From JAVVTR01 sp036653535 (GTDB taxonomy: Bacteria; Bacteroidota; Bacteroidia; Bacteroidales; P3): 64,000 nt of DNA. A program made the position numbers and the translations under genes. Under the pieces are notes generated by a model. It saw only the letters and a list, made by a program, of their open reading frames with translations, was not told the DNA's origin and did no database searches. Shown here piece by piece: positions 54,337-62,181 of the stretch. Position 1 is the stretch's first letter. Every line of letters starts with the position of its first letter. Location of the stretch: NCBI GenBank assembly GCA_036653535.1, contig JAVVTR010000001.1, positions 62,001 through 126,000 on the forward strand. The letters are read 5' to 3'.

Positions 54337-54675
54337 TTATCCCCCCGCTTTCTTAAATTTATAACCATCCTTGGTAAGGATTTCACAAATTTTTTCCCTA
54401 ACATCCCCCTGTATTACAATTTCTCCATCTTTACAACTTCCTCCGGTTCCACACTGTGTTTTAAGTTTCCGTGCCAAAACTTCCATATCCTCCTCTGTTC
54501 CCTGAAACCCAGTAATAAGAGTAACCATTTTCCCTCCCCTATGTTTGCTATCTCTTCTTACACGCAAATCTTGTTTGCCGGGAAGCAAAGTTTCTTTCTC
54601 CGGTTCTTCTTCATACTGAAATTGAAAATTGGAATTGGTAGAATATACTATTCCTTTTAAATTTTTTTTAGCCAT
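54337..54675 (-). CDS. SUI1/YciH-type translation initiation factor-like protein
   Basis: 112 residues: an acidic N-terminal tail and a SUI1 fold (about 30-112) with LRVRRDSKHRGGKMVTLITGF (about 37-57) and CGTGGSCKDGEIVIQGDVREKI (about 76-97), the conserved basic and Gly-rich loops of eIF1-like proteins. In E. coli YciH increases initiation fidelity under stress. It overlaps nothing and is 3 nt behind the lipid-kinase gene. Confidence 0.92.
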   Translation of the reverse strand: MAKKNLKGIVYSTNSNFQFQYEEEPEKETLLPGKQDLRVRRDSKHRGGKMVTLITGFQGTEEDMEVLARKLKTQCGTGGSCKDGEIVIQGDVREKICEILTKDGYKFKKAGG

Positions 54676-54678
54676 ATT

Positions 54679-55560
54679 TTACGGGACTATTACGGAGATG
54701 GATTTAGGTTCCACTTCAATAGTGAAAACTTTAGGCATTTTCACAGCCTCACCATCTATATTCATAATTCTTGCTTTTCGCTGACTTATCTTTACCCTAT
54801 CGGTGGTAAAACTTTTTATGTATTGGGTTCCAAATAAATGGTGATGAAAAAACAAATTAAAACCCACCCAAGAAACCAAATAAACAGGAGGCTTTTCCAC
54901 TATACATACATTCATCAAGCCATCGTCTATTTTTGCATCCGGACTAATGGGACGACGATATCCAAACTGATTACTATTAGCAAAAGCAATAAATAGTGCC
55001 TTGGTTGTTATTTTTTTTTCGCCATATTCTATCTTATAATACTTAGGTTTATAACGCACGAATGCTTCTATAGCAAAACGCATATAAGCTGCAAAACCTC
55101 GTATCTTCGTTCTTTTCATTTTCTCTGCTATCACAGCATCATACCCTACTCCAGCAATACTAAGCACCCTTTCTCCTTCCACCATTAAGGTATCTATCAA
55201 CATGGTATGATGTTCATTCAATACCTCTAAGGCTTCTTTGATATGCAAAGATATTCCAAGAAAATTTGCTAAACCATTTCCGGATCCTACAGGGATAATT
55301 CCTAAGGTTGCTTTGGTCCCAAATATTCCACGTGCAACCGCATTAACCGAACCATCTCCCCCCACAGCAACCACTACATTACATCCATCTTCGGCTGCAA
55401 GACGAGCTAAACTCTCCATATTCATAGAGGGAGATATATACTTCACATAATAATCATAAATGGTTTTATCAATATGCTTTTCCACTAACTTTTCCACTAC
55501 CCTATGCCTACCCAAGCCGGAAAGAGGATTAATGATAAAAACTACCTTTTTTCTCTCCAT
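54679..55560 (-). CDS. DagK/YegS-family lipid kinase
   Basis: Soluble or peripheral kinase of the diacylglycerol-kinase catalytic family. The 293 residues have the NPLSGLGRH entry (about 11-19), ATP-binding VAVGGDGSVNAVARGIFG (about 64-81), LGIIPVGSGNGLANFLGI (about 86-103) and the C-terminal domain with SPDAKIDDGLMNVCIV (about 200-215). Substrate could be diacylglycerol, ceramide or sphingosine; Bacteroidales make sphingolipids, so sphingoid kinase activity should be considered. SUI1 is 3 nt downstream. Confidence 0.92.
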   Translation of the reverse strand: MERKKVVFIINPLSGLGRHRVVEKLVEKHIDKTIYDYYVKYISPSMNMESLARLAAEDGCNVVVAVGGDGSVNAVARGIFGTKATLGIIPVGSGNGLANFLGISLHIKEALEVLNEHHTMLIDTLMVEGERVLSIAGVGYDAVIAEKMKRTKIRGFAAYMRFAIEAFVRYKPKYYKIEYGEKKITTKALFIAFANSNQFGYRRPISPDAKIDDGLMNVCIVEKPPVYLVSWVGFNLFFHHHLFGTQYIKSFTTDRVKISQRKARIMNIDGEAVKMPKVFTIEVEPKSISVIVP

Positions 55561-55713
55561 AATTATCTTAAATCGGGCGTAAAGATAATCATTCTTAAAA
55601 ATAATTCCATACTTTTAGACAGTAGTATAAAACCAAACTTTAGCTTACGAAAGTAGCGAGATACTTTTATTGGATACTTATGGGTAATTTCTGTATTGCT
55701 ATATAGAATAAAA

Positions 55714-55745
55714 TTTGTATAATTAAAAAATTACCCTTACTTTTG
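55714..55745 (+). promoter_or_regulatory. Consensus promoter of tRNA-Leu
   Basis: TTTG (55714-55717), 20 nt, TACTTTTG (55738-55745). A start near 55752 would leave only a few nucleotides before the tRNA 5' end at 55756. Confidence 0.8.
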
Positions 55746-55755
55746 CGCCGCTTAG

Positions 55756-55839
55756 GCCTGAGTGGCGGAATAGGTAGACGCGTTGGTCTCAAACACCAAT
55801 GAGGTAACACTCGTATCGGTTCGATTCCGATCTCAGGTA
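55756..55839 (+). tRNA. tRNA-Leu (anticodon CAA)
   Basis: All arms fold: acceptor GCCTGAG/CTCAGGT (one G-T pair at the end), D-arm, anticodon stem TTGGT/ACCAA with loop CTCAAAC (anticodon CAA), a long class II variable arm TGAG-gtaaca-CTCG and T-arm ATCGG/CCGAT with TTCGATT loop. The discriminator is A and no CCA is encoded. The long variable arm confirms Leu. Confidence 0.97.
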
Positions 55840-55841
55840 CT

Positions 55842-55897
55842 AAATAAAAAGGGAGTCCTTAAAAAACTATAGTTTTTTAAGGACTCCCTTTTTATTT
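55842..55897. terminator. 56-bp perfect palindrome, bidirectional terminator
   Basis: Two 28-bp arms (55842-55869 and 55870-55897) are exact reverse complements with no loop between. The core GGGAGTCCTT / AAGGACTCCC is flanked by A- and T-runs that supply T-tracts for both directions. It begins 3 nt after tRNA-Leu and ends 13 nt past the stop of the convergent gene. Confidence 0.9.
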
Positions 55898-55909
55898 TCA
55901 TCTACATGG

Positions 55910-56530
55910 CTATAGTTTGATAGAAACCCCTAAAGAGCATTTCCAGTTTCCTAGAACAGGATAATCTACATTATTCCCAGCACCTATTTTAAAATCGAAA
56001 GGACAAAGTTCGAAAGTAACCGGACTTTTAGGAATGGCAAAGCGAAAAGAAGTTCTAAATGCTCCACCTCCAAAAAAACCACTACTAGAACTCTCTTTTT
56101 CTGCTATCATCATATTTTGATAAAAAGCAGTAACTCCAAGGGCAAACGTCCATGAAAAGAATTTCGCCCGTACCGCATCTATTTCCACCATGCAAGAAAG
56201 ATATATGAATGTACTATTAAAAGACGGTCTTCCATAATCAATAGAATTTAAATCTTTGTCTTTTTTACTGGTAAAATCATAACCTATAGCAGGAACCAAA
56301 CGCAAACGATCGCGCCATAAATCATAACCATAGCGTATTTCCATAGAAAAACCAGGAACAGCGTAAGGAGCTCCTAGTATTAGCGCCACACTGTTTTTGT
56401 GACTGGTCGAATAGGAAGAATTGTATGGATTTACAGAAGCAGTATCCTTTGGCTTAGCTCCTTGAACCGAGAAAGAAAGAAAGAAAGAAAGAAAGAACAA
56501 TATCCACGGAATTGTACTAGTTTTTTTCAT
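55910..56530 (-). CDS. Small outer-membrane beta-barrel protein with slippery repeat in its signal peptide
   Basis: 206 residues. Signal peptide MKKTSTIPWILFFLSFFLSF then SVQGA, with the cleavage site near 25. The mature part alternates hydrophobic and polar residues with aromatic girdle patterns (FSMEIRYGYDLW, RLRLVPAIGYDF, KFFSWTFALGVTAFY) and ends in a strand terminating ...SLGVSIKL, a typical beta-barrel end though with Leu instead of Phe. It probably has eight or so strands; family not recognised. The hydrophobic core is encoded by (TTTC)6, so gain or loss of one unit would shift the frame. An 11-bp repeat array lies 151 bp upstream. Confidence 0.65.
   Translation of the reverse strand: MKKTSTIPWILFFLSFFLSFSVQGAKPKDTASVNPYNSSYSTSHKNSVALILGAPYAVPGFSMEIRYGYDLWRDRLRLVPAIGYDFTSKKDKDLNSIDYGRPSFNSTFIYLSCMVEIDAVRAKFFSWTFALGVTAFYQNMMIAEKESSSSGFFGGGAFRTSFRFAIPKSPVTFELCPFDFKIGAGNNVDYPVLGNWKCSLGVSIKL
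56471..56494 (-). repeat. (TTTC)6 tetranucleotide repeat within the coding sequence
   Basis: Six perfect GAAA units on the plus strand (TTTC on the coding strand) form codons 13-20, encoding FFLSFFLS in the signal-peptide core. The unit is not a multiple of three, so slippage by one unit switches the gene off; three units restore frame. Confidence 0.95.
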
Positions 56531-56550
56531 AATATTCTATTTTGATTTTA

Positions 56551-56735
56551 CAAACATAGAAAATATTAATATCATATTCGAATATTTTACTTTTTAAAAA
56601 AATGGAAATTTTTGAAAAAAAAGTAAAATATTACAAAAAAACATAATTGTCTGTTTTATAAATTATTATAAAATAATTTCCTTTGAATAGTGACTGAACG
56701 GTGATTGAACAGTAGTTGAACGGTGATTGAGTAGT
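56551..56735 (-). promoter_or_regulatory. Promoter with inverted repeat and 5 x 11-bp array upstream of the barrel gene
   Basis: Minus-strand -7 TATGTTTG (56558-56551) has TTCG, one mismatch from TTTG, 20 nt upstream. Next comes a 15-bp perfect inverted repeat (AATATTTTACTTTTT at 56581-56595 against 56618-56632). Then five tandem 11-mers on the plus strand, 56681-56691, 56692-56702, 56703-56713, 56714-56724 and 56725-56735: CTTTGAATAGT, GACTGAACGGT, GATTGAACAGT, AGTTGAACGGT, GATTGAGTAGT. The period equals about one helical turn, so a regulator could bind repeatedly along one face. LytTR proteins often bind paired repeats about 21-22 bp apart; every second unit here fits that. The LytTR regulator encoded next door is an obvious candidate, but this is inference. 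Confidence 0.55.
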
Positions 56736-56923
56736 AAAAACTAATTTTGCCTATGGACATTGGTTTTAAAAAACTATACCTTTGCAGTGAAAATCTTCAT
56801 TTCTTTCTTATCGAGCTCCTCGAAACTATCACAAAAACAATTGATTCCAATGAATTAATGCTTGTTTTTAAAATAAAAAAAACAAATCTCTTACTTTTGC
56901 AAATATATCTGTATGTATAATGA
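56736..56923 (+). other. Gene-free stretch with several plus-strand -7 elements
   Basis: Exact TAnnTTTG matches on the plus strand occur at 56742-56749, 56777-56784 and 56892-56899 although no plus-strand gene follows. An imperfect hairpin (AAAAACAA 56833-56840 with TTGTTTTT 56862-56869) ending in T-rich sequence could terminate a short transcript from the second element or close the regulator gene from the other side. A small RNA of about 80 nt is possible, not shown. Confidence 0.3.
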
Positions 56924-57715
56924 TTACCAATTCCCGTTAAAATAAATTTCCTGTATTTTTTTTTGCTGTACCCTCGGAATTTGCATTTCCAAATTTTTGT
57001 ACCAATACAATTCCATAGTGGGAACAAACACATTATTGGTATAGCTTACATTTTTTATATTCACTATCCCTCTTCTACCTATAGAAATAAATAGATGAGG
57101 ATAATCTCTGTTTAATTGTAAAAATAAAATTTTTAAATTTCCTTTGGGAATAAATAATTCCATAGAAAAGCCTAAGGCATATACCAAACATCCCCGAAGC
57201 AATGCGCATGGCTTTATCATAATAATAGTAGAGACCTTTATTTTATAACAAATATCTGAATTGTCTTTGCGATGACAGTGTATAATCATATCCTTGCCAA
57301 CTTGCAATTTTGGTGTTTTTTCCTGAAGCTCTAAATTTATATAGTTAAAAAATAGCTTTTCTATCAGTACGTAATTTTGCTCAAAGAATGGTTTGCAGGC
57401 GCAACTTATAATGTTGGAAACTTTTTTTGCTTTAAAACAAATCTCTGCAACAGAAGAATAGTATCCAGTTATATAGATAATGGGAATATTGGAGGGGAAC
57501 TGCTGTAAGTGATTATAACTTATAGTATCATTTATTCTTTCAATATCACAAAGAATTAAATCTACTTTTTCCGTTTGAAGAAAAATAATGGCATCGTAAA
57601 AATTTGTAAATGTAGTAGATAAATTAAACACAGAAGAATGTCGCATCGCTTTTTTTATACAAAGAAGAGAGGCTTCATCCTCGTCAATAGCAATACAAGT
57701 ATATGGTTTTTCCAC
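56924..57715 (-). CDS. LytTR-type response regulator
   Basis: 263 residues. The receiver domain (1-120) has acidic residues at 11-14, the phospho-acceptor Asp57 in DLILCDIE, Thr near 83 in IPIIYITGYYS and Lys in SCACKPFF (about 108), so phosphorylation is plausible. The C-terminal part (about 135-258) resembles a LytTR DNA-binding domain, for example PHLFISIGRRGIVNIKNVSYT (about 211-231), comparable to the FIRIHRSYIVNxxxI motif. No LytS-type kinase is adjacent. It is upstream of the putative phase-variable barrel gene on the same strand with a gap of 393 bp holding the 11-bp array. Confidence 0.85.
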   Translation of the reverse strand: MEKPYTCIAIDEDEASLLCIKKAMRHSSVFNLSTTFTNFYDAIIFLQTEKVDLILCDIERINDTISYNHLQQFPSNIPIIYITGYYSSVAEICFKAKKVSNIISCACKPFFEQNYVLIEKLFFNYINLELQEKTPKLQVGKDMIIHCHRKDNSDICYKIKVSTIIMIKPCALLRGCLVYALGFSMELFIPKGNLKILFLQLNRDYPHLFISIGRRGIVNIKNVSYTNNVFVPTMELYWYKNLEMQIPRVQQKKIQEIYFNGNW

Positions 57716-58168
57716 AATCTTTTATATTTTAAATTCTCATCGTTTGTTTTAACCTATTGAGGAATAATCCTTTCGTAGGTTTTTTGAATTTCAGAAGTAA
57801 CGATTTAGTAACCGTGCGTATATCAGGGTTTTGCAGTGCAATACTATCAAATGACTCGACTGTAAAGGTAAATAATTTCTTCGGGATTTCGATTATATAT
57901 TTTTCCTTTTTATCTGATAAACACCTCCTCTTATGGAAAAAATGAATAAGACAACACTTTTGCGAAAAATACTACCCGAAGCATAGCGTAGGTGTGGAGA
58001 TTTTCCGTAAAACCGCAGGGCTTGGTGTTGACGTTTCGTGCTTAGAATATACCTTTGTGTTCAGATAATAAGGATTATTCCATTTTGCAAAATTCATATA
58101 AAAAAGTAACTTAGGAAAATACTAAAACCTGAAAATAATATCACTATTACAAGTAATGTAATGCATTA
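57716..58168. other. Gene-free stretch with a GC-richer block
   Basis: No gene seen. Bases of about 57975-58045 are near 50% G+C (CGCAGGGCTTGGTGTTGACG and similar) against about one third around them, suggesting foreign DNA. It borders the restriction-modification genes and may be the scar or end of the element that brought them. Confidence 0.4.
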
Positions 58169-59938
58169 TCATCCGAATAATTGTAATTGCATCTGTTCTA
58201 TTGGTTTTACGGTTTTTAAATAATTATTCCAAAAATTCATTGAAACATTCAAACTGTATGTTCTATTCAATTCATCAAGACATCTATTAACTTCTTTAAA
58301 ATCAATTTTTTGAGATAATTTAAACAAATCCACCCTCATTAAAGTATCTTTCGTGAAAGTCCTTTTTGCATCTGGGAATGTTATCGATTCAAGGAGCTTT
58401 TTTGTTTCAGAAGAGTTTAAGAGAATTAAAGTGTATACTGCAAATTCAATCTTTTCAAATCCGATGAAATAACAGGTATCATCAAGCATAACAGGTTTGT
58501 TTTCTTGCGGCAAAACTAATGTAAAATGAAATGTTTTGTAGAGACCCGAAATAGCAATCTTATATGGCAAAAAAGAGTAGTCGCCAACGCCGAAAATAGA
58601 AAAAAGAGGTTTATTGTTGTAAATACTTGATTTTCTTGCATCAAAAAAAGATTTATGAGTAAGCAAGTAATCGTATGTTTTAGGATAATCACGTTTGATA
58701 TAACCTGTTTCTTGCCCGACTTTAGTTTGTGTTATGATTGTAAATTTTCGTGTTTGCTGAGCAATTGTGTTTTTTAAATCCGAACTTTTCAAAAAGCCAT
58801 ATACCAAACCACTTTCCAACTCAACTTCTTCATTCAATTTATTTAAGAAATATCCATTTTGCTTATCCAATTCCATAATTTTTGTACAGTCATGTTTTAT
58901 TCCTTGTCGCCAAACAAATGGACTTTCGCCATCATAATTTTTTATGTTTACGTGATTTTCAATATCAGAAACAAACTTATCCGCAACCCAGCCAAACTTC
59001 TTAATCATATTGCTATTGTCATAAAAATTAAATTCTTTACACGAAAAATCCGATTTAGAATTTAGCTTTGAGAAAAACAAGGAGGCTTCAACTGATACGT
59101 TAAACTCTTGTTTACTGTCAATGCAATATTTTTCTAAATTACTTATTTTGTGCTTATTTCTTTTTTGCTCGTAAACAATATTTTTAATAACTGAATTTTT
59201 TACCAACAGAGCAATGTTGCCTATTGTTTCATTAAAAGCTTTTATTAGCATCTCGGTTATGTATTCGGCAATGTCAAAATTACCTTTCCCCGTTATGGCA
59301 TCAATTCCACTATGTTTTTTGAAATTAATTTTCTTTGGCAGGTTCTTCGAATTTAAGCTTCCTAATTGTGAATTGGTTACCCAAGGAGGATTTCCTATGA
59401 TCAAACAGTTTTTATCGCAATACTTATTTTTAATTTCATCAAAATTGAAATCAAATACGTTAAAATGATAAATATAAATATCTGGTCTTGAAACATTTGG
59501 ATTCAATAGAAAAAAATCAACAATGTTGAACTTGCATTCCCAAACATATGGTTTGTAAATTTCAATTCCAAAAACAGTTTGCAAATGGTTGAAGTTTACC
59601 AAAGAAGCAATAATGAAATTCCCTTTCCCGCAGGTTGGTTCAATGACGACTTCAGGAGAAACATCTCTGTTTTTTAAAAATAATGTTATTTCATTAGCCA
59701 GATTGGAATTAGTTTGAAAATCGCCATATTCAGCTCTGTCCGGTTCACTAATAATACTATTTGATATAGAAACAGTTTCTTTAAAGCTACTGAATTCAAC
59801 TTGATTTTCAAAAAAATCAAATATTCCAAATGTTTGATATATATCTATGTTTGCATCTTCAAACATAGATATATTTTTTAGCCTATCTGAAAGATAAGTT
59901 AAAGCTCTATAAGATATATTTGCCCCGAAGATATTCAT
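58169..59938 (-). CDS. Type II N6-adenine DNA methyltransferase
   Basis: 589 residues of the gamma class: motif X-like YGDFQTNSNLANEI (about 70-83), the SAM motif I VVIEPTCGKGNFIIASL (about 96-112), motif IV NCLIIGNPPWVTN (about 176-188; NPPW is the catalytic loop for adenine N6 methylation), then a C-terminal target-recognition region of about 250 residues with FKSSDLKNT and KRDYPKTYDYLL. Target sequence is not predictable. The ATG overlaps the restriction gene's stop by four bases (ATGA), so the two are translationally coupled. Confidence 0.88.
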   Translation of the reverse strand: MNIFGANISYRALTYLSDRLKNISMFEDANIDIYQTFGIFDFFENQVEFSSFKETVSISNSIISEPDRAEYGDFQTNSNLANEITLFLKNRDVSPEVVIEPTCGKGNFIIASLVNFNHLQTVFGIEIYKPYVWECKFNIVDFFLLNPNVSRPDIYIYHFNVFDFNFDEIKNKYCDKNCLIIGNPPWVTNSQLGSLNSKNLPKKINFKKHSGIDAITGKGNFDIAEYITEMLIKAFNETIGNIALLVKNSVIKNIVYEQKRNKHKISNLEKYCIDSKQEFNVSVEASLFFSKLNSKSDFSCKEFNFYDNSNMIKKFGWVADKFVSDIENHVNIKNYDGESPFVWRQGIKHDCTKIMELDKQNGYFLNKLNEEVELESGLVYGFLKSSDLKNTIAQQTRKFTIITQTKVGQETGYIKRDYPKTYDYLLTHKSFFDARKSSIYNNKPLFSIFGVGDYSFLPYKIAISGLYKTFHFTLVLPQENKPVMLDDTCYFIGFEKIEFAVYTLILLNSSETKKLLESITFPDAKRTFTKDTLMRVDLFKLSQKIDFKEVNRCLDELNRTYSLNVSMNFWNNYLKTVKPIEQMQLQLFG

Positions 59939-60621
59939 AACTCGGGCTTATTATATGCGATTATTTTCTCAATACCCGAAATATCTTCTGTTAGGGAAAC
60001 GATTCTTTGATATTGCAATCGCCATTGCAAGGCATTTGAAATGGTTAGATACCCTTGCTCTGGGGGTGTTTTTAGAATTTGTTTTACAATCTCGCTCAGT
60101 GTTATATCATCGGTAGGGATGTTTTTATCTTGCAAATATCCGATTATGTCAGCCTCATTAGCTTTGTCGGAAACCATTTCGCGGAGTCGATAAGTGGTAG
60201 TATAGTCAGCAGTACGTTCTTTTGAAACGAATGAACAACTAACAAAATTCAGAATAGCTGTCTGATTTTTAAAATCGTCGGTTTTATCATACACAAAAAC
60301 CAACAAATTATAACCTAACCCAAAAATTTTCTGCTTTGCATCTTTAAACGGACATGACGATTGTGGCTGCTTTATCGAAGTTACCTTTATATCTGTCAAA
60401 ATATCATCGGAGGGTAAATCTATTCCTTTTGCAGAAGAGCCGATAGTTAACTCGTATTTTCCCTGTAGATGCATTTGAAATTTCTGTTCGATAAGTGTTC
60501 CAACAGCTTTTCCATCTGTCACTCCATACAATTCTTTATATTGTATCTTTGATTGCTCAACACAAAAACACTGCGCTTCTTGAATGAGCTTTTCTATAGT
60601 AAGTTTTTCTTTTCCTCCCAT
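59935..60621 (-). CDS. Type II restriction endonuclease partner (PD-(D/E)xK fold likely)
   Basis: 228 residues; family name not recognised. A PD-(D/E)xK-like core is visible: KGIDLPSDDILTDIKVTS (about 84-101), with an Asp followed by DIK as the metal/catalytic triad. GTLIEQKFQMHL precedes it and helix-rich C-terminal segments follow. Directly upstream of and overlapping the methyltransferase gene, which is the strongest evidence for the role. ATG 60621 is chosen over an in-frame ATG at 60636 because the promoter -7 element (60633-60626) lies between them. Confidence 0.75.
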   Translation of the reverse strand: MGGKEKLTIEKLIQEAQCFCVEQSKIQYKELYGVTDGKAVGTLIEQKFQMHLQGKYELTIGSSAKGIDLPSDDILTDIKVTSIKQPQSSCPFKDAKQKIFGLGYNLLVFVYDKTDDFKNQTAILNFVSCSFVSKERTADYTTTYRLREMVSDKANEADIIGYLQDKNIPTDDITLSEIVKQILKTPPEQGYLTISNALQWRLQYQRIVSLTEDISGIEKIIAYNKPEL

Positions 60622-60625
60622 ACTA

Positions 60626-60633
60626 CAAAAGTA
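60626..60633 (-). promoter_or_regulatory. -7 element of the restriction-modification operon
   Basis: TACTTTTG on the minus strand ends 4 nt before the ATG at 60621, implying a leaderless message. No -33 TTTG is seen at normal distance. Confidence 0.5.
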
Positions 60634-60852
60634 CAACTATTCACTTATTTTGAGGCTTATTTTAGCAAATATATAAGATTCGAGCATTTAGGATCTCTTA
60701 ATTCCTTTGCTTTCACCATCTTCGGACTTGATGCTGGATCTTTTATAGTAGTTGATAGCCTATTTCATTTCCTGATATTTCTACCTAAACCAGTCGAGTA
60801 TGTTCTGCCCGTTGAGAGAAAGAGGGCACTGACCGGGATGATCGGGGCTTTT

Positions 60853-61095
60853 CTATATTTTCAGTTGTATGTCTTTCGCTTCAAAGTATTGTTTGTGTTC
60901 TAGTGTGTAGAATTTAGCAGATTCCACTGACAGGATTTTGTCAAATAATAGCGTACGGATGGAGTCGAATACCAATCCGCCCAGCTCACATAACCCTGCA
61001 ATCTGCATCTGTTCTTCCATCATCGGGAAATAATTATGTATGTGATGTTCTATTTTCCAGCTCCTTGTATGACCTTTATCACAATTAATTTGCAA
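60853..61095 (-). pseudogene. Open fragment in GC-richer debris beside the restriction operon
   Basis: 80 codons with a composition unlike neighbouring genes (CAG, CTG, GGC codons frequent, for example in MEEQMQIAGLCELGGLVFDS). No family recognised. It lies between atpG and the restriction gene; the whole 60637-61189 interval has no intact gene and looks like the end of a decayed mobile or transferred element. It could also be a genuine short gene; confidence is low. Confidence 0.3.
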
Positions 61096-61189
61096 TACTC
61101 TATTTAATTCTTTTTTCTACTTAGAAGTTTATTTTAATAATAAAGAAAAGGTTTCAAAGAATCTTCTAAAATAGCACAAAATTCGATAA

Positions 61190-62149
61190 TTATCCATTCA
61201 ATGCATTGGCTCCACTTACAATCTCCAATAATTCGTTAGTAATGGCCGCTTGACGCATTTTGTTGTAATTTAAATTAAGATTTTTAACTAACTGATCTGC
61301 ATTATCACTGGCTTTACTCATGGCGGTCATTCTTGCCCCATGTTCTGCCACAAATGCCTCACAAATCATATAATATAAAGAAAGAGAAACCAACATAGGC
61401 AATACTTTTACAAGCACCGTATTTTTGTCTGGCAACAAATCGGTATTGTCCCTAAAGGATAAGGCCAATTTTTGAGCGGATATAGCATCTAAAACTGCAG
61501 CTTTGGAGCCTTTTGCTTCCAAAGCTTTTTCCGATGCCAAATCCAATAATTTTCCCACTGGTAAAAGAGACCTTATTCTAAGAAGTTGTGTTGCTGCATT
61601 TAAAGGTTGGTAACACACTACATCCACCCCATCATAAACCTCTTTCATAAAAGAGTCCGTTAAACCATTCACCATTTTTGCAATTTCTGCATACGAAAGT
61701 GCTTCTAAATTCAGAGACTCTGCTATTGAAGATATTTTATACTGCTTCCTTTTAAAATATTCCGCCCCTTTATTGCCCAAACAAAGAATTTCCAAAGAAC
61801 CCTCTGCCTTTAATTTTGCATATTTTTCGGCAATATACTCTTCTGCCGCTTTACAAACATTTACATTAAAAGAACCACATAATCCTTTATTGGAAGTAAT
61901 AACTATTATTAAAACTTTTCTTTGTATAGGCCTCCCCTTAAGAATAAGCATAGCCTCTGCATTCTCTTCCAAGCCACTATTAATAACCTTATACAATTCC
62001 GTCATTTGATAAGCAAAGGATCGTAAGGCTATCATCTTTTTTTGGGCTTTTCGTAATTTGGATGCCGATACCATTTTCATTGCAGCGGTTAACTGCCCCG
62101 TGGATTGTACGGATTCTAAACGGTTTTTTATTTCTTTTAAGCCAGCCAT
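61190..62149 (-). CDS. atpG: ATP synthase gamma subunit
   Basis: Central rotor shaft of F1. The 319-residue protein has the N-terminal coiled coil start MAGLKEIKNRLESVQSTGQLTAAMKMVSASKLRKAQ split over residues 1-36, the central Rossmann-like domain with VITSNKGLCGSFN (about 82-94), and the C-terminal helix HGARMTAMSKASDNADQLVKNLNLNYNKMRQAAITNELLEIVSGANAL (about 270-317), which enters the alpha3beta3 ring. It follows atpA by 32 nt in the usual order atpH-atpA-atpG and is the last gene of the unit; no clear terminator is seen. Confidence 0.97.
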   Translation of the reverse strand: MAGLKEIKNRLESVQSTGQLTAAMKMVSASKLRKAQKKMIALRSFAYQMTELYKVINSGLEENAEAMLILKGRPIQRKVLIIVITSNKGLCGSFNVNVCKAAEEYIAEKYAKLKAEGSLEILCLGNKGAEYFKRKQYKISSIAESLNLEALSYAEIAKMVNGLTDSFMKEVYDGVDVVCYQPLNAATQLLRIRSLLPVGKLLDLASEKALEAKGSKAAVLDAISAQKLALSFRDNTDLLPDKNTVLVKVLPMLVSLSLYYMICEAFVAEHGARMTAMSKASDNADQLVKNLNLNYNKMRQAAITNELLEIVSGANALNG

Positions 62150-62181
62150 ATTCTTTTATTTTCCCTCTTGCAAAAAAAACA

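Noticed and set aside
56551..56735. Invertible promoter flanked by inverted repeats
   Set aside because: The 15-bp inverted repeats enclose only 22 bp and do not enclose the -7 element; no recombinase gene nearby.
56681..56735. CRISPR array
   Set aside because: Units are 11 bp, directly adjacent, without spacers; no cas genes in the window.
60553..60903. 116-codon plus-strand frame beside the restriction gene
   Set aside because: Begins antisense to the restriction gene and crosses mixed debris; residue composition is that of a shadow.
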